Of a DNA stretch of 64,000 bases, positions 16,763 through 25,943 are shown piece by piece. Within the stretch, counting starts at the first letter, position 1; each line of letters starts with the position of its first letter. The notes beneath the pieces were generated by a model. That model did no database searches. It saw nothing but the letters and a program-made list of their open reading frames with translations, and was not told the origin of the DNA. The DNA lies in assembly GCF_900100275.1 (NCBI RefSeq), contig NZ_FNET01000028.1:26412-90411 (forward strand), in the 5' to 3' direction. This DNA is from Lentzea albidocapillata subsp. violacea. Its GTDB lineage: Bacteria > Actinomycetota > Actinomycetes > Mycobacteriales > Pseudonocardiaceae. The position numbers and the translations under genes were made by a program.

Positions 16763-17662
16763 TCAGGTGTTCAGGGTCGTCAGGAAGTCTTGGGCGTCGA
16801 ACATCGCGCCTGCTGAAGCGACTCCCGTTACGTTGAAGCGGCCGGTTAGTAGGCGTTCTGTTGCTTCTACGGCTAGTGGGGCGGTTGTGGCGTAGATGTC
16901 CTTGCCTGAGGCGGTCAGTCTTCGTTCTTCTCCGGCCCTGCGTACGCGTACGTCGATTTCGAACGTTTCTGGCTCCTGCCTGGGCTGGGCGGCCTGTAGG
17001 CCGGTGGCTGCTTCCGTTGACATGTAGTTGGTCACTGAGGTGATCCGTAGGTGGTTTGGCACCGTGACTACGTCGGCCATGGAGAACTCGCTGATCACTT
17101 GGCGGGTGCCGGTTGGGAAGTCCCAGTCGAGGACCTGTGCGGTGTCGTTGTGGTAGGTCAGTTCTCCGTTCTGGAAGCGGATGCGTTGGCCGTTGCGGCG
17201 TTTGTGGGAGACCTGACCTGCGGTTAGGGTGCCTGCGGTGGGTTGCCAGCCGCTTAGTCCGTAGGCGATGTGGGCCTCGTCGGCGTGGTCCCAGTCGGCC
17301 ATCGCGGCGGTGACCAGTAGGTCGCCTAGGCCGCCGAAGAACGCCATTGCGGGCACCACCGGGATCGAGGCGCCTCGGGCGAAGGTGTCGGCGTTCGCCT
17401 CTATCTCGGCTGCCACGTCCACGTACGGGATGCCGGCGCGTTCTGCTGCGGCGATCAGCGGGCCTGCGGTGATGGCGAACGGACCGGCCGTGTTGATCAC
17501 GGCCTCCGCGCCTTCGAGGGCGCGGTCCAGGGCGGTGGGGTCGTCGGCAGTGGCCTGCGCGCGGCCGAACGGCAGCGGGTCGTGGCCGCGCTTCTTCAGT
17601 TCTGCCAGGACGAACTGTCCCGTGGTGCCGGATGCGCCGTAGACCGCGATCTTGTGTGCCAT
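16763..17662 (-). CDS. Saccharopine dehydrogenase-like NAD(P)-binding protein
   Basis: A 299-aa protein with an N-terminal Rossmann fold: KIAVYGASGTTGQFVLAELK (GxxGxxG) and AVINTAGPFAITAGPLIAAA. It resembles the saccharopine dehydrogenase NADP-binding/trans-acting enoyl reductase-like group. These are often annotated as membrane-associated oxidoreductases, but no membrane segment is visible here. The substrate is unknown. The 3' part uses unusually many A-ending codons (CTA, GTA, GCA, ACA, GGA) for this genome. It is divergent from the GlxA-type regulator, starts about 70 nt apart, so that regulator may control it. Confidence 0.75.
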   Translation of the reverse strand: MAHKIAVYGASGTTGQFVLAELKKRGHDPLPFGRAQATADDPTALDRALEGAEAVINTAGPFAITAGPLIAAAERAGIPYVDVAAEIEANADTFARGASIPVVPAMAFFGGLGDLLVTAAMADWDHADEAHIAYGLSGWQPTAGTLTAGQVSHKRRNGQRIRFQNGELTYHNDTAQVLDWDFPTGTRQVISEFSMADVVTVPNHLRITSVTNYMSTEAATGLQAAQPRQEPETFEIDVRVRRAGEERRLTASGKDIYATTAPLAVEATERLLTGRFNVTGVASAGAMFDAQDFLTTLNT

Positions 17663-17734
17663 GTGGGCCAGTCAAGTCGTTGGGCAGGTGTGCCTGCCAG
17701 TGTCTGGAACGACATGATGCGTACAGTTTCGGAC

Positions 17735-18661
17735 ATGCTTGCGTTTGCTGTCACCGACCGGATGCTGCACTTCGAGCTGGCCGCCACGTACGAGATCTTC
17801 ACCGCCCCGCAGCTCGACTACCGGGTCGTGGTCTGCGGGGACGGGGCGGTGCGCGTGGGGCGGTTCACGCTGGAGCCCGACCTGCCGCTCGATCGGCTCG
17901 ACCTGGCGGACACCGTGATCGTGCCCGCCATTGCGGACGTGGACGAGCCGCTTGATTCGGCGTTGGTCCAGGCTGTGAAGGCGGCTCATGACAACGGGGC
18001 GCGGGTCGTGTCGTTGTGTACGGGTGCGTTCGTGCTGGCGGAGGCGGGGCTGCTCGACGGGCTTCGGGCTACGACGCACTGGGCGCACACCGACGAGCTT
18101 GCCCGGCGGTATCCGCGTGTTGAGGTTGATCCGGACGTGCTCTATGTCGACAACGGGCAGGTGTTGACCAGCGCGGGCAAGGCTGCGGCGATCGATCTGA
18201 GTCTGCACGTGATCCGTGGCGACTATGGCACCGCGACGGCTAACACGGCGGCGCGCCGGCTTGTCGTGCCGCCGCATCGGGACGGTGGGCAGGCGCAGTT
18301 CGTGCTGGCGCCGGTGCCGTCCGGTGAAGGGCATCCGCTCACCGAGTTGTTCGACTGGGTCTCGGCGCGGTTCGACCGGATGATCACCGTCGAGGACATG
18401 GCGCGGCAGGCCGGCATGAGTTCGCGGCACCTTGCGCGGCTCTTCCGGGCGGTGACGGGCACCACGCCGTTGCAGTGGCTGCACACCCAGCGGATCCGGC
18501 GCGCGCAGGAACTGCTGGAGATGACGGACGACAGCGTGGACCGGATCGCGGAGGCGGCCGGGATGGGCACCGCCACGACGCTGCGCCGGCACTTCCACCG
18601 GACCGTCGGTGTGCCACCGGACACATACCGCCGCACGTTCCGCCCCGGTGGTGGCCGCTAG
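17735..18661 (+). CDS. GlxA-type AraC family regulator with DJ-1/PfpI domain
   Basis: About 308 aa. The N-terminal DJ-1/PfpI-like domain (residues 1-170) keeps the nucleophile-elbow-like segment ARVVSLCTGAFVLAEAGLL, a Cys in the usual place. The C-terminal AraC domain has two helix-turn-helix units (ITVEDMARQAGMSSRHLARL and VDRIAEAAGMGTATTLRRHF) and ends VGVPPDTYRRTF. The ATG at 17735 begins MLAFAVTDRM; ATGs at 17714 and 17717 are alternatives. The likely target is the divergent oxidoreductase gene. The ligand is unknown. Confidence 0.85.
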   Translation: MLAFAVTDRMLHFELAATYEIFTAPQLDYRVVVCGDGAVRVGRFTLEPDLPLDRLDLADTVIVPAIADVDEPLDSALVQAVKAAHDNGARVVSLCTGAFVLAEAGLLDGLRATTHWAHTDELARRYPRVEVDPDVLYVDNGQVLTSAGKAAAIDLSLHVIRGDYGTATANTAARRLVVPPHRDGGQAQFVLAPVPSGEGHPLTELFDWVSARFDRMITVEDMARQAGMSSRHLARLFRAVTGTTPLQWLHTQRIRRAQELLEMTDDSVDRIAEAAGMGTATTLRRHFHRTVGVPPDTYRRTFRPGGGR

Positions 18662-18689
18662 GTCTGTTGGTGGGCGTTAGGTTGTCCTG

Positions 18690-20102
18690 ATGAGCAACCA
18701 ACAGCGCATCGGGGCGCAGGTGTTGCGGCGCAAGCCGATCGACCAGCTGACTCATCCGGGTAGCGAACTCAAGCGCACCATGGGTGTCGGCCACCTCACC
18801 ATGATCAGCATCGGTGCCACGCTCGGCACCGGCATCTTCGTGGTGCTGGGGGAGGCGGTGCCGCTTGCCGGGCCCGCCATCGTGCTGTCGTTCGTGCTGG
18901 CGGGCATCACCGCGTTGTTCTCCGCGCTGTCGTACGCCGAACTCGCGGGCCTGATCCCCGCGTCGGGCTCCTCGTACTCCTACACCTACGCGACTCTCGG
19001 CGAGATCGTCGCGTGGGTCTGCGGCTGGTGCCTCGTGCTGGAGTACGGGGTCTCGGTCGCGGCGGTCGCGGTCGGGTGGGGGCAGTACGTCAACGAGTTG
19101 CTGCACCTGGTGACGGGACTGCGGATCCCGGACGTGCTGAGCCAGCCGCCGGGGGCGGGCGGGATCGTCAACATCCCCGCCGTGCTGGTCGTGGTGATCG
19201 CGATGCTGGTGCTGCTCGGCGGCGCCAAGGGCAGTGCGCGCACGAACACCATCCTGGTGTGGATCAAGGTCGGCGCGCTGCTGATGTTCTGCGCGGTCGC
19301 GTTCACCGCGTTGAAGGCGGGCAACCTGCAGCCGTTGTTCCCGTTGGGGCTCGCGGGCATGAGCGCCGGTGCGGCCACGTTGTTCTTCTCCTACATCGGG
19401 TTCGACGCCGCGTCGACCGCCGGTGAGGAGGCCAAGAACCCGCAGCGCGACCTGCCGCGCGCGATCATCATCTCGCTGGTCGTGATCACCGCGCTGTACT
19501 GCGCGGTCGCGCTGGCCGCCGTGGGCGCGATGCCGTGGCAGACGTTCGAGGGCACGGAGGCGGCGCTGAGCCGGGTGCTGACCGACAACGTCGACGGCGC
19601 GATCTGGCCGATCCTGCTGTCGATCGGTGCCGTCGTGGCGACCACCTCGGTCGTGCTGACCGTCCTCTACGGACAGACGCGGATCCTGTACGCCATGTCC
19701 CGTGACGGGCTGGTGCCGTCGATCTTCGCGAAGCTCAGCCCGCGCACCGGTGTGCCGTTCGCGAACACGGTCATGGTCGGCCTGTTCATCGCCGTGCTGG
19801 CCGCGCTGGTGCCGCTGGGATCGCTGGCGGACGCGACGAGCATCGGCACCCTGTTCGCGTTCGGGCTGGTCAATGTCGCGGTGATCATCCTGCGGCGCAC
19901 GGAACCGGATCGGAAGCGCAGTTTCCGCGTGCCGTTCTCGCCCGTGACGCCGTTGCTGGGCCTGGCGTTCTGCCTTTACATGATGTTCAACCTCGGACTG
20001 GACACCTGGATCGCGTTCCTCGCCTGGATGGTTCTCGGGTTCGTGATCTACTTCGGTTACAGCGTCAGGAGGGCACGCCTTGCGGTTCCAGGTGATCAGT
20101 GA
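18690..20102 (+). CDS. APC-family amino acid permease (CAT-like)
   Basis: A 470-aa transporter with about 12 membrane helices. The N-terminal signature is GHLTMISIGATLGTGIFVVL, followed by YAELAGLIPASGSSYSYTYA and FFSYIGFDAASTAGEEAKNP, all diagnostic of the cationic amino acid transporter branch of the APC superfamily. Exact substrate specificity cannot be read. Its stop overlaps the start of the acyltransferase gene by 23 nt, whose Shine-Dalgarno (GGAGGG) lies inside this gene, so the two are coupled. Confidence 0.9.
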   Translation: MSNQQRIGAQVLRRKPIDQLTHPGSELKRTMGVGHLTMISIGATLGTGIFVVLGEAVPLAGPAIVLSFVLAGITALFSALSYAELAGLIPASGSSYSYTYATLGEIVAWVCGWCLVLEYGVSVAAVAVGWGQYVNELLHLVTGLRIPDVLSQPPGAGGIVNIPAVLVVVIAMLVLLGGAKGSARTNTILVWIKVGALLMFCAVAFTALKAGNLQPLFPLGLAGMSAGAATLFFSYIGFDAASTAGEEAKNPQRDLPRAIIISLVVITALYCAVALAAVGAMPWQTFEGTEAALSRVLTDNVDGAIWPILLSIGAVVATTSVVLTVLYGQTRILYAMSRDGLVPSIFAKLSPRTGVPFANTVMVGLFIAVLAALVPLGSLADATSIGTLFAFGLVNVAVIILRRTEPDRKRSFRVPFSPVTPLLGLAFCLYMMFNLGLDTWIAFLAWMVLGFVIYFGYSVRRARLAVPGDQ

Positions 20103-20814
20103 CGTCGCCGGCATCGCCCGCGTCGCCACCTACTACGCCGAGGTCTGGGACACCACCGAGGACGTGCTGTCCTCGGAGACGTTGCACTGCATCCGGCACG
20201 CGGGCGGTGCGACGATCGGGGCGTTCGACGGCGACGCGCTGGTCGGCGCCACGACCGGGCTCTTCTGCCCGGACGGGTCGGTGTACTCGATGATCGCGGC
20301 CGCACGGCCAGGCACCGGGCATGCGCTGAAGCTCGCGCAGAAGGACTGGGCGGTCGGCCTCGGCGCGAAGTCGATGCGGTGGACCTACGACCCGCTGGTG
20401 GCGCGCAACGCCCGGTTCAACCTGGTCAAGCTCGGGGCGATCGTCACCGAGTACACAGTGGACTTCTACGGGCCGATGCGCGACGGCGTGAACGACGGCG
20501 ACGAGAGCGACCGGCTCACCGTGCGATGGGACCTCACCGGGTCCCGCGAACCGCACGAGTCGGTGCCCGCGGGTGAGGTCACGAAGATCGCGCCGGACGG
20601 AGAACCGTTGGCGCGCACGGACGGCGAACGGATCTGGTGCCGGGTGCCGCGCGACGTAGTGCAGGTGCGCAAGCAGTCGCGGGACCTCGCGCGGCAGTGG
20701 CGGGAGGCGGTTCGCGACGTGTTCGTGGACGCCTTCGCACAGGGCTACGTCGCGACGTCGATGTCCCGTGAGGGCTGGTATGAACTGGAGCGCCAGAAGG
20801 AAGTGTCACGGTGA
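20080..20814 (+). CDS. COG3375 GNAT-like acyltransferase linked to NSAR/OSBS
   Basis: A 244-aa protein starting at TTG with a GGAGGG 7 nt upstream, inside the end of the permease gene. It matches the COG3375 predicted acetyltransferases: GGATIGAFDGDALVGATTGL, then GHALKLAQKDWAVGLGAKSM and RWTYDPLVARNARFNLVKLG. These genes usually sit next to menC-like genes, as here, where a GTGA overlap joins them. The likely role is N-acylation of an amino acid as part of N-acylamino-acid metabolism (inference). Confidence 0.85.
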   Translation: MRFQVISDVAGIARVATYYAEVWDTTEDVLSSETLHCIRHAGGATIGAFDGDALVGATTGLFCPDGSVYSMIAAARPGTGHALKLAQKDWAVGLGAKSMRWTYDPLVARNARFNLVKLGAIVTEYTVDFYGPMRDGVNDGDESDRLTVRWDLTGSREPHESVPAGEVTKIAPDGEPLARTDGERIWCRVPRDVVQVRKQSRDLARQWREAVRDVFVDAFAQGYVATSMSREGWYELERQKEVSR

Positions 20815-21914
20815 GGATCGAACGGGTCGAGCTGCTGCACGTCGCGATTCCGCTGGTGTCGCCGTTCCGCACGTCGTTCGGGACGATGACGACGAAGGAC
20901 ACCTTCCTGCTGCGGGTCGTCACGGACGCGGCGGAGGGCTGGTCGGAGTTCGCGGCCGACCCGGAACCGCTGTACTGCTCGGAGTTCGTCGGCGCCGCGG
21001 AACTGGTGCTGCGCCAGCACCTCGTGCCACGGGTGACGCCCGAGGTTACGGCCGCCGAGGTCGCGCACCGGACTGAGGCGGTCAAGGGCCACAAGCTCGC
21101 CAAGGCCGCGCTGGAGACCGCGATCCTGGACGCGGAGCTCCGGTCGTTCGGGATGTCGATCGGCACGTTCCTCGGCGCCACCGCCGCGAAGGTGCCCGCA
21201 GGGGTGTCGGTCGGGATCAAGAACTCGATTCCCGAGCTGCTCGGCGACGTCGAGGGCTACCTCGCCGAGGGCTATGCGCGGATCAAGCTCAAGATCGAGC
21301 CGGGCTGGGACGTCGAGCCGGTGCGGGCCGTGCGCGAACGGTTCGGCGACGTCCTGCTGCAGGTCGACGCCAACACCGCGTACACGCTGGCCGACGCCGA
21401 CCACCTGCGCCGGCTTGACGAGTTCGGCCTGCTGCTGATCGAACAGCCGCTCGACGAGGACGACATCCGCGGGCATTCGCTGCTCGCGCAACGGATCCGC
21501 ACGCCGATCTGCCTCGACGAGTCGATCACCTCGGCCAGGGACGCGGCCACGGCCATCGCGCTGGACGCGTGCCGGATCATCAACGTCAAGCCCGCCAGGG
21601 TCGGCGGTTACCTGGAGGCGCGCCGCATCCACGACGTCGCGGTCGCGCACGGGATTCCGGTGTGGTGCGGCGGAATGCTGGAGACCGGCATCGGACGCGG
21701 GCCGAACCTGGCGCTGGCCGCGTTGCCCGGCTTCGTGCTGCCCGGCGACGTCTCGGCGTCACGGAGGTACTTCGCCGAGGACCTCACCGAGCCGTTCGAG
21801 CTCCAGGACGGCTTCATGCGCGTTCCGACCGGGCCGGGCATCGGCGTCGAGCCGATCCCGGAGACCGTCAGGCGGTTCACGACGGCGACGAAGGTGCTCT
21901 ACGCCAGGGACTGA
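20811..21914 (+). CDS. N-succinylamino acid racemase / o-succinylbenzoate synthase-like enolase-superfamily enzyme
   Basis: A 367-aa protein of the NSAR/OSBS branch of the muconate-lactonizing subgroup. The first catalytic Lys is in the KxK of ARIKLKIEPGWD. The Mg2+ ligands are Asp in LQVDANTAY, Glu in LIEQPLDEDD and Asp in ICLDESITS. The second Lys is in IINVKPARVGGYLEA. The length matches the Amycolatopsis NSAR/OSBS type. The permease-acyltransferase neighbours favour N-acylamino-acid racemisation over menaquinone synthesis. Its 3' end overlaps the convergent HD gene by 16 nt. Confidence 0.88.
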   Translation: MRIERVELLHVAIPLVSPFRTSFGTMTTKDTFLLRVVTDAAEGWSEFAADPEPLYCSEFVGAAELVLRQHLVPRVTPEVTAAEVAHRTEAVKGHKLAKAALETAILDAELRSFGMSIGTFLGATAAKVPAGVSVGIKNSIPELLGDVEGYLAEGYARIKLKIEPGWDVEPVRAVRERFGDVLLQVDANTAYTLADADHLRRLDEFGLLLIEQPLDEDDIRGHSLLAQRIRTPICLDESITSARDAATAIALDACRIINVKPARVGGYLEARRIHDVAVAHGIPVWCGGMLETGIGRGPNLALAALPGFVLPGDVSASRRYFAEDLTEPFELQDGFMRVPTGPGIGVEPIPETVRRFTTATKVLYARD

Positions 21915-22501
21915 AGCTCGCGGGCCAGGTTGGTCCGCGCGGCGTCGTCCCACCGCTGCCGCGCGGGTTCGGTCACGAACAGCACCTCGCGGTCGAGCAG
22001 TGTCTTCAGCACCTTCGCCCGGCCCGCGCGCCACGTCGCGTCGTCGTACCGCGCGTACTCCTGGCGCACGGCCTGGCTGTAGCGGTCGTAGTGCTCCGGC
22101 TGCGAGCCGAGGATGGCCAGGTCGGCGTCGAGCAGCACGTGCGCCAGCGGGTCGTCGGACGAGTGCGTGATCGTGGCCAGCACCAACGACTCCACGCGTG
22201 CGACGTGTGCTTCTTCCAGGCCGGCCAGGCGTTCGCGGGCCCACGCGGCCGATGCGCGTTCGTCCTCACCGGGTTCGCTGTCGTAGATCACGTCGTGCGC
22301 GCAGGCCGCCAGCGCGAGGACCGCGCGTTCCTCGACCGTGAACGCGAACGCGTCTGCCAGCGCCGACGAGTCGCGGACGACGGACACCACGTGGAAGGCG
22401 TTGTGGTAGGTCCGGTGCGGCTCGGCGTAGCGTTCCATCAGATCGCCCGCGTCCGGCGCGCCGCCGAGCGCACGCACCGCGTCGTCCCAGATCCGTCTCA
22501 C
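21899..22501 (-). CDS. Predicted HD-superfamily metal-dependent hydrolase (COG4339-type)
   Basis: A 200-aa protein starting at a GTG that overlaps the glycosyltransferase stop in a GTGA. HD-like metal residues are visible: RTYHNAFHVVSV near the N-terminus, LAACAHDVIYDSEPGEDERA (the HD), and THSSDD then LLDADLAILG (a C-terminal Asp). This matches the COG4339 predicted HD hydrolase family; the substrate is not known. It is coupled to the glycosyltransferase upstream and convergent with the racemase gene. Confidence 0.82.
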   Translation of the reverse strand: MRRIWDDAVRALGGAPDAGDLMERYAEPHRTYHNAFHVVSVVRDSSALADAFAFTVEERAVLALAACAHDVIYDSEPGEDERASAAWARERLAGLEEAHVARVESLVLATITHSSDDPLAHVLLDADLAILGSQPEHYDRYSQAVRQEYARYDDATWRAGRAKVLKTLLDREVLFVTEPARQRWDDAARTNLARELQSLA

Positions 22502-23580
22502 CGCGCCAGTTCCTCCTCGACGACGTCCGCGGCGAACGTGCTGCCGCCCGCCAGGTGAATCATGCGCCGCATGTCCTTCACCCGCGCGGAAATCGCGGAA
22601 TCCGACGCCAGCTGACTTACCAACGAGCGCACGCCCTCCACGGTCACCGTGTCGAGCAGCACACCGAGCCCCAGCTCCTCGATCCGCTGGCCGTGCAGCC
22701 GCTGGTCGGTCATGTGCGGTACGACGATCATCGGGACGCCGTGGTGCAGGGCCTCCATCACCCCTCCCATGCCGCCGCGCGTCACGAACACGCTGGCGTG
22801 CTTCAACACCGCGAGCTGCGGCACCTCGTCGTGGGTCTCGACGTTCATCGCGGGACTCAGAACCTTGCCCTTCGTGACAAGGTGCCACGGCATTCCCCGC
22901 GCGGCGTCCGCGCAGACCTGCGTGCCCGTCGTCGCGAGCACCACCGGCCTGTCGGGCGGAGGTTCCCACGTGTCCTGGAATGCGCGTTCGGTCAGGCACG
23001 GCCCGGTGAAGGCGACGTGCTCGCCGAACGTGTGGCCCTCCGGCTGGAACTCCCTGGGGAACAGGGCGATCCGGCGGCGCGCGCCCGAGACGAACTCCGG
23101 CAGCGAGCAGCCGAGGAAGCCGTGCACCCTGGTGAAGAACCCGATCGCGGCCCGGTCGAACCGGCGCGGCGGCACCACCGCGGCGCCGAGCGACCAGTGC
23201 GTGTTGCTGGTCAGGAGCATTTCCAGCAGCACGTTCGGCACGTCCAGCCGGTGCGCGATGACGCCGCCGGACCAGGCCGCGATGTCCCACACCACCAGGT
23301 CCGGCCGGTCGGCGCGGAACGTGGGCTCGAGCTGGGGCAGCGCCGACTCGGCCTCGGCGAGCGCGAGCTGTGCGGCCTCGTAGAGCGACGCCGGCAGCGC
23401 GTCAGGAAGCGTTGGCTCGTAAGGGATCGCGGTCGCGCCGCACTCGGTGACGGCGGGGGCGAACCGGGTGGGCGCCGGGCAGCTCACCCGATGGCCGCGG
23501 CGCACGAGTTCGGCGATCACCCCGAGGGCGGGCAGGACGTGCCCGCGCTCAGGCATGAGGAAGATCGCGATGTGCGCCAC
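22498..23580 (-). CDS. MGT/UGT-type glycosyltransferase (GT1)
   Basis: A 360-aa GT-B enzyme of the macrolide glycosyltransferase type. The N-terminal acceptor domain keeps the catalytic-base position in PERGHVLPALGVIAELVRRG. The C-terminal donor site reads VFVTRGGMGGVMEALHHGVP, then VPHMTDQRLHGQRIEELGLG. Family members normally have THGGMGS or THAGMGS; here the donor-phosphate His is Arg and the final Ser is Gly. It is somewhat short for the family. The substrate is unknown, possibly drug inactivation or glycosylation of a natural product, but no biosynthetic cluster is nearby. Confidence 0.82.
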   Translation of the reverse strand: MAHIAIFLMPERGHVLPALGVIAELVRRGHRVSCPAPTRFAPAVTECGATAIPYEPTLPDALPASLYEAAQLALAEAESALPQLEPTFRADRPDLVVWDIAAWSGGVIAHRLDVPNVLLEMLLTSNTHWSLGAAVVPPRRFDRAAIGFFTRVHGFLGCSLPEFVSGARRRIALFPREFQPEGHTFGEHVAFTGPCLTERAFQDTWEPPPDRPVVLATTGTQVCADAARGMPWHLVTKGKVLSPAMNVETHDEVPQLAVLKHASVFVTRGGMGGVMEALHHGVPMIVVPHMTDQRLHGQRIEELGLGVLLDTVTVEGVRSLVSQLASDSAISARVKDMRRMIHLAGGSTFAADVVEEELAR

Positions 23581-23632
23581 AGAAGAGACTAACGCTGGTC
23601 GATTCCCAGTGGTTCAAAGAGCTTTGTTTGTC

Positions 23633-25897
23633 CTACCTTTTGTCGTAGGGCCGTTCCGGCCAGTGGTGCTTGGGATATCTGCCCTTCAGCTCACTGCGGA
23701 CCCGCAGGTAGCCGTTGCGCCAGAACGACCTGAGGTCGCTGGTCACGGCGGTGGGACGGCCGGCGGGGGAGAGCAGGTGCACCACCACCGGAATTCCGGC
23801 GATCTGCGGCGTGTCCGCCCATTTCATGGCGTCCTGGATGCGAACGGAGAGCACGGGCTGGTCCTGCGTGTAATCGACCTTGCCCTGACCGATGCGTTCC
23901 GGGGCGAGTTTGTCGAACTCCGCGGCCTCGGGCCACGGCAGCAGACTTCTCAGCAACGCCGTCGTGTCGATCTTGGCCAGGTCGGAGCGTTTCTTCGCCT
24001 TGCCGAGGTCGAGCGCGCGGATCAGGTGCTCGTCGTCGACGCTCGGCCAGTCGCGGGTCCGGTGCAGGAACGCCATCCGCTCGCGCAGGCGGAGGGCGGT
24101 GTCGGTCCACTTGAGCAGGCTCAGGCCCTCGGCTTCCAGGCCGAGGCGGAGTGCCTGCTGCGACTTGGCGAGATCGTTGAGTGGGCGTTCGTCGAGGGTG
24201 ATCGCGCCGAGCTTGCGGACCTCGTTCGCGATGACGTCGCCGTTCCACCGTATGTCGTCGACCGTGTGCACGAGAGCCTGGGCCGCGGTGACGGCGAGTT
24301 CCTCGTCGGCCGGGGCAGCGAGGCGGATGCGGCCGTGCTTGCTGCCCGGCTCGCGGTCGGCGATCGCGACCGCGAGCCACTTGGCGTGCGAGTCGGTGTG
24401 CTCGACGGCCGTGCCGTTCGCCATCAGGTAGACGTTGCTGTTCTTGGACCGGCGTTTCGCCAGCCGTTCCGGGTAGGCGAGGGCGACGACGAGCGCGGGG
24501 TCGCCGTTGCCTGCCGGGTTCGTGCCCAGCTTCTCCAGCTTCTTGGCTTCCTTACGCCACTTGCCCGGTGCCTTCAGCGCGGTCGCGAGGTCGCTCGTGG
24601 AGGGGTGCGTGCTGTCGTCGAGCAGCGCCACGACCTCGGCGGCGGTCCGGTTGCCCGCGAGCGCGCTGCCGTCGATGAGCGCACGGCCGAGCCGCGGGTG
24701 CAGGCCGACGCTCGCGATGCGGTCGCGGCGGCCGGGTTCGAGCGCGCCGATGGCGTCGAGGGTCTCCTGCGCCGCCTTGAGCGCGCCCTCCGGAGGGGCG
24801 TCCCACCAGTTCAGGCCGCTGCCGTCCGGGGTGCCCCACACCGCCAGTTCGAGGGCGAGCCTGGTCAGGTCGGCGGTCTTGATCTCCGGTTCCGGGTAGC
24901 GGGGCAGCGTCGAGTGCTCGTGTTCCGGCCAGCAGCGGTAGACGCGGCCCGGCGCTTCACGGCCGGCACGTCCGGCTCGTTGCTCGGCGACGGCCTGGGA
25001 GACGCGGATCGTGGCGAGACCCGCGAGACCCCTGCGGTGGTCCACGCGCGGGACTCGGGCGAGTCCGGCGTCGACGACCGCTCGCACGCCGGGGACGGTG
25101 AGGCTGGACTCGGCGATGCTCGTGGCGAGCACTACCCGTTGATTGTTGCCGCGTTTGAGGGCCGCGTCCTGGGTCTGGGCGTTGAGCTGGCCGTGCAGGA
25201 CCACGGTCTCGGCCCTGAGCAGGCTCGCGGTCCGGTTGATCTCCCTGACGCCGGGCAGGAACGCCAGCACGTCACCATCTACTTCGGACAGTGCTTTGTT
25301 GATGGCCCTCGCGACCGTGGTCTCGATGTGCTCGTTGCGCGCGGGCGGGACGTAGGTGATCTGCGTCGGGAACATGCGCGACTCGGTGTGCAGGACCGGG
25401 GCGTTGAGGAGGTCCGAGAGTCGTTGTGAGGCAACGGTCGCGCTCGTGGCGAGGAGTTTGAGGTCCGGGCGCAGGCCGGCCTTGGCGTCCAGGAGGAGCG
25501 CGAGCAGGAGGTCGGCGTCGAGGTGGCGTTCGTGGCACTCGTCCAGCAGGACCGTGCCGACGCCCTTCAGCTCCTGGTCGTGCTGGAGCCTGCGGACGAG
25601 AAGACCGCTGGTCACGACCTCGATGCGGGTGTGCCTGCTGGTCTTGCGGTCGCCCCGGACCGAGTAGCCCACGGTGTGGCCGACCGGTTCGCCCAGCAGG
25701 CTCGCCATGCGTGCCGCGGCGGCTCTCGCGGCGATCCTGCGTGGTTCGGCGACGACGACCCTGCCTTCGAGCGCGAGGGGGACCAGCGTCGTCTTGCCTG
25801 TTCCGGGCGGTGCGACGAGCACGGCTGCTCCGTGTTCGTCGAGTTTCTCGATGAGCTCGGGGAGAACGGATTTCACCGGGAGGTCAGGCAGGTCCAC
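23633..25897 (-). CDS. hrpB: ATP-dependent helicase HrpB
   Basis: A DEAH-box helicase of about 754 aa. Motif I is VAPPGTGKTTLVPLAL, motif II is LLDECHERHLDADLL, motif III is ATSATV and motif VI is EQRAGRAGREAPGRVYRCW. The HrpB-specific C-terminal region is present (DQPVLSVRIQDAMKWADTPQ, VHLLSPAGRPTAVTSDLRSF, then LKGRYPKHHWPERP). The GTG at 25897 begins VDLPDLPVKSVL; an upstream in-frame ATG at 25939 would overlap the divergent GNAT promoter. The cellular role of HrpB is still unclear. Confidence 0.92.
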   Translation of the reverse strand: MDLPDLPVKSVLPELIEKLDEHGAAVLVAPPGTGKTTLVPLALEGRVVVAEPRRIAARAAAARMASLLGEPVGHTVGYSVRGDRKTSRHTRIEVVTSGLLVRRLQHDQELKGVGTVLLDECHERHLDADLLLALLLDAKAGLRPDLKLLATSATVASQRLSDLLNAPVLHTESRMFPTQITYVPPARNEHIETTVARAINKALSEVDGDVLAFLPGVREINRTASLLRAETVVLHGQLNAQTQDAALKRGNNQRVVLATSIAESSLTVPGVRAVVDAGLARVPRVDHRRGLAGLATIRVSQAVAEQRAGRAGREAPGRVYRCWPEHEHSTLPRYPEPEIKTADLTRLALELAVWGTPDGSGLNWWDAPPEGALKAAQETLDAIGALEPGRRDRIASVGLHPRLGRALIDGSALAGNRTAAEVVALLDDSTHPSTSDLATALKAPGKWRKEAKKLEKLGTNPAGNGDPALVVALAYPERLAKRRSKNSNVYLMANGTAVEHTDSHAKWLAVAIADREPGSKHGRIRLAAPADEELAVTAAQALVHTVDDIRWNGDVIANEVRKLGAITLDERPLNDLAKSQQALRLGLEAEGLSLLKWTDTALRLRERMAFLHRTRDWPSVDDEHLIRALDLGKAKKRSDLAKIDTTALLRSLLPWPEAAEFDKLAPERIGQGKVDYTQDQPVLSVRIQDAMKWADTPQIAGIPVVVHLLSPAGRPTAVTSDLRSFWRNGYLRVRSELKGRYPKHHWPERPYDKR

Positions 25898-25943
25898 ATC
25901 GGTGAGTGTGTCAGGGTGGGAGGTATGTGGAAGGACCACCGCG

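Noticed and set aside
18384..20129. A 581-codon minus-strand open frame
   Set aside because: Antisense to the regulator and permease genes, low-complexity Arg/Gln/His composition; not a gene.
23447..25429. A 660-codon plus-strand open frame
   Set aside because: Antisense to the glycosyltransferase and hrpB, with shadow-type composition.
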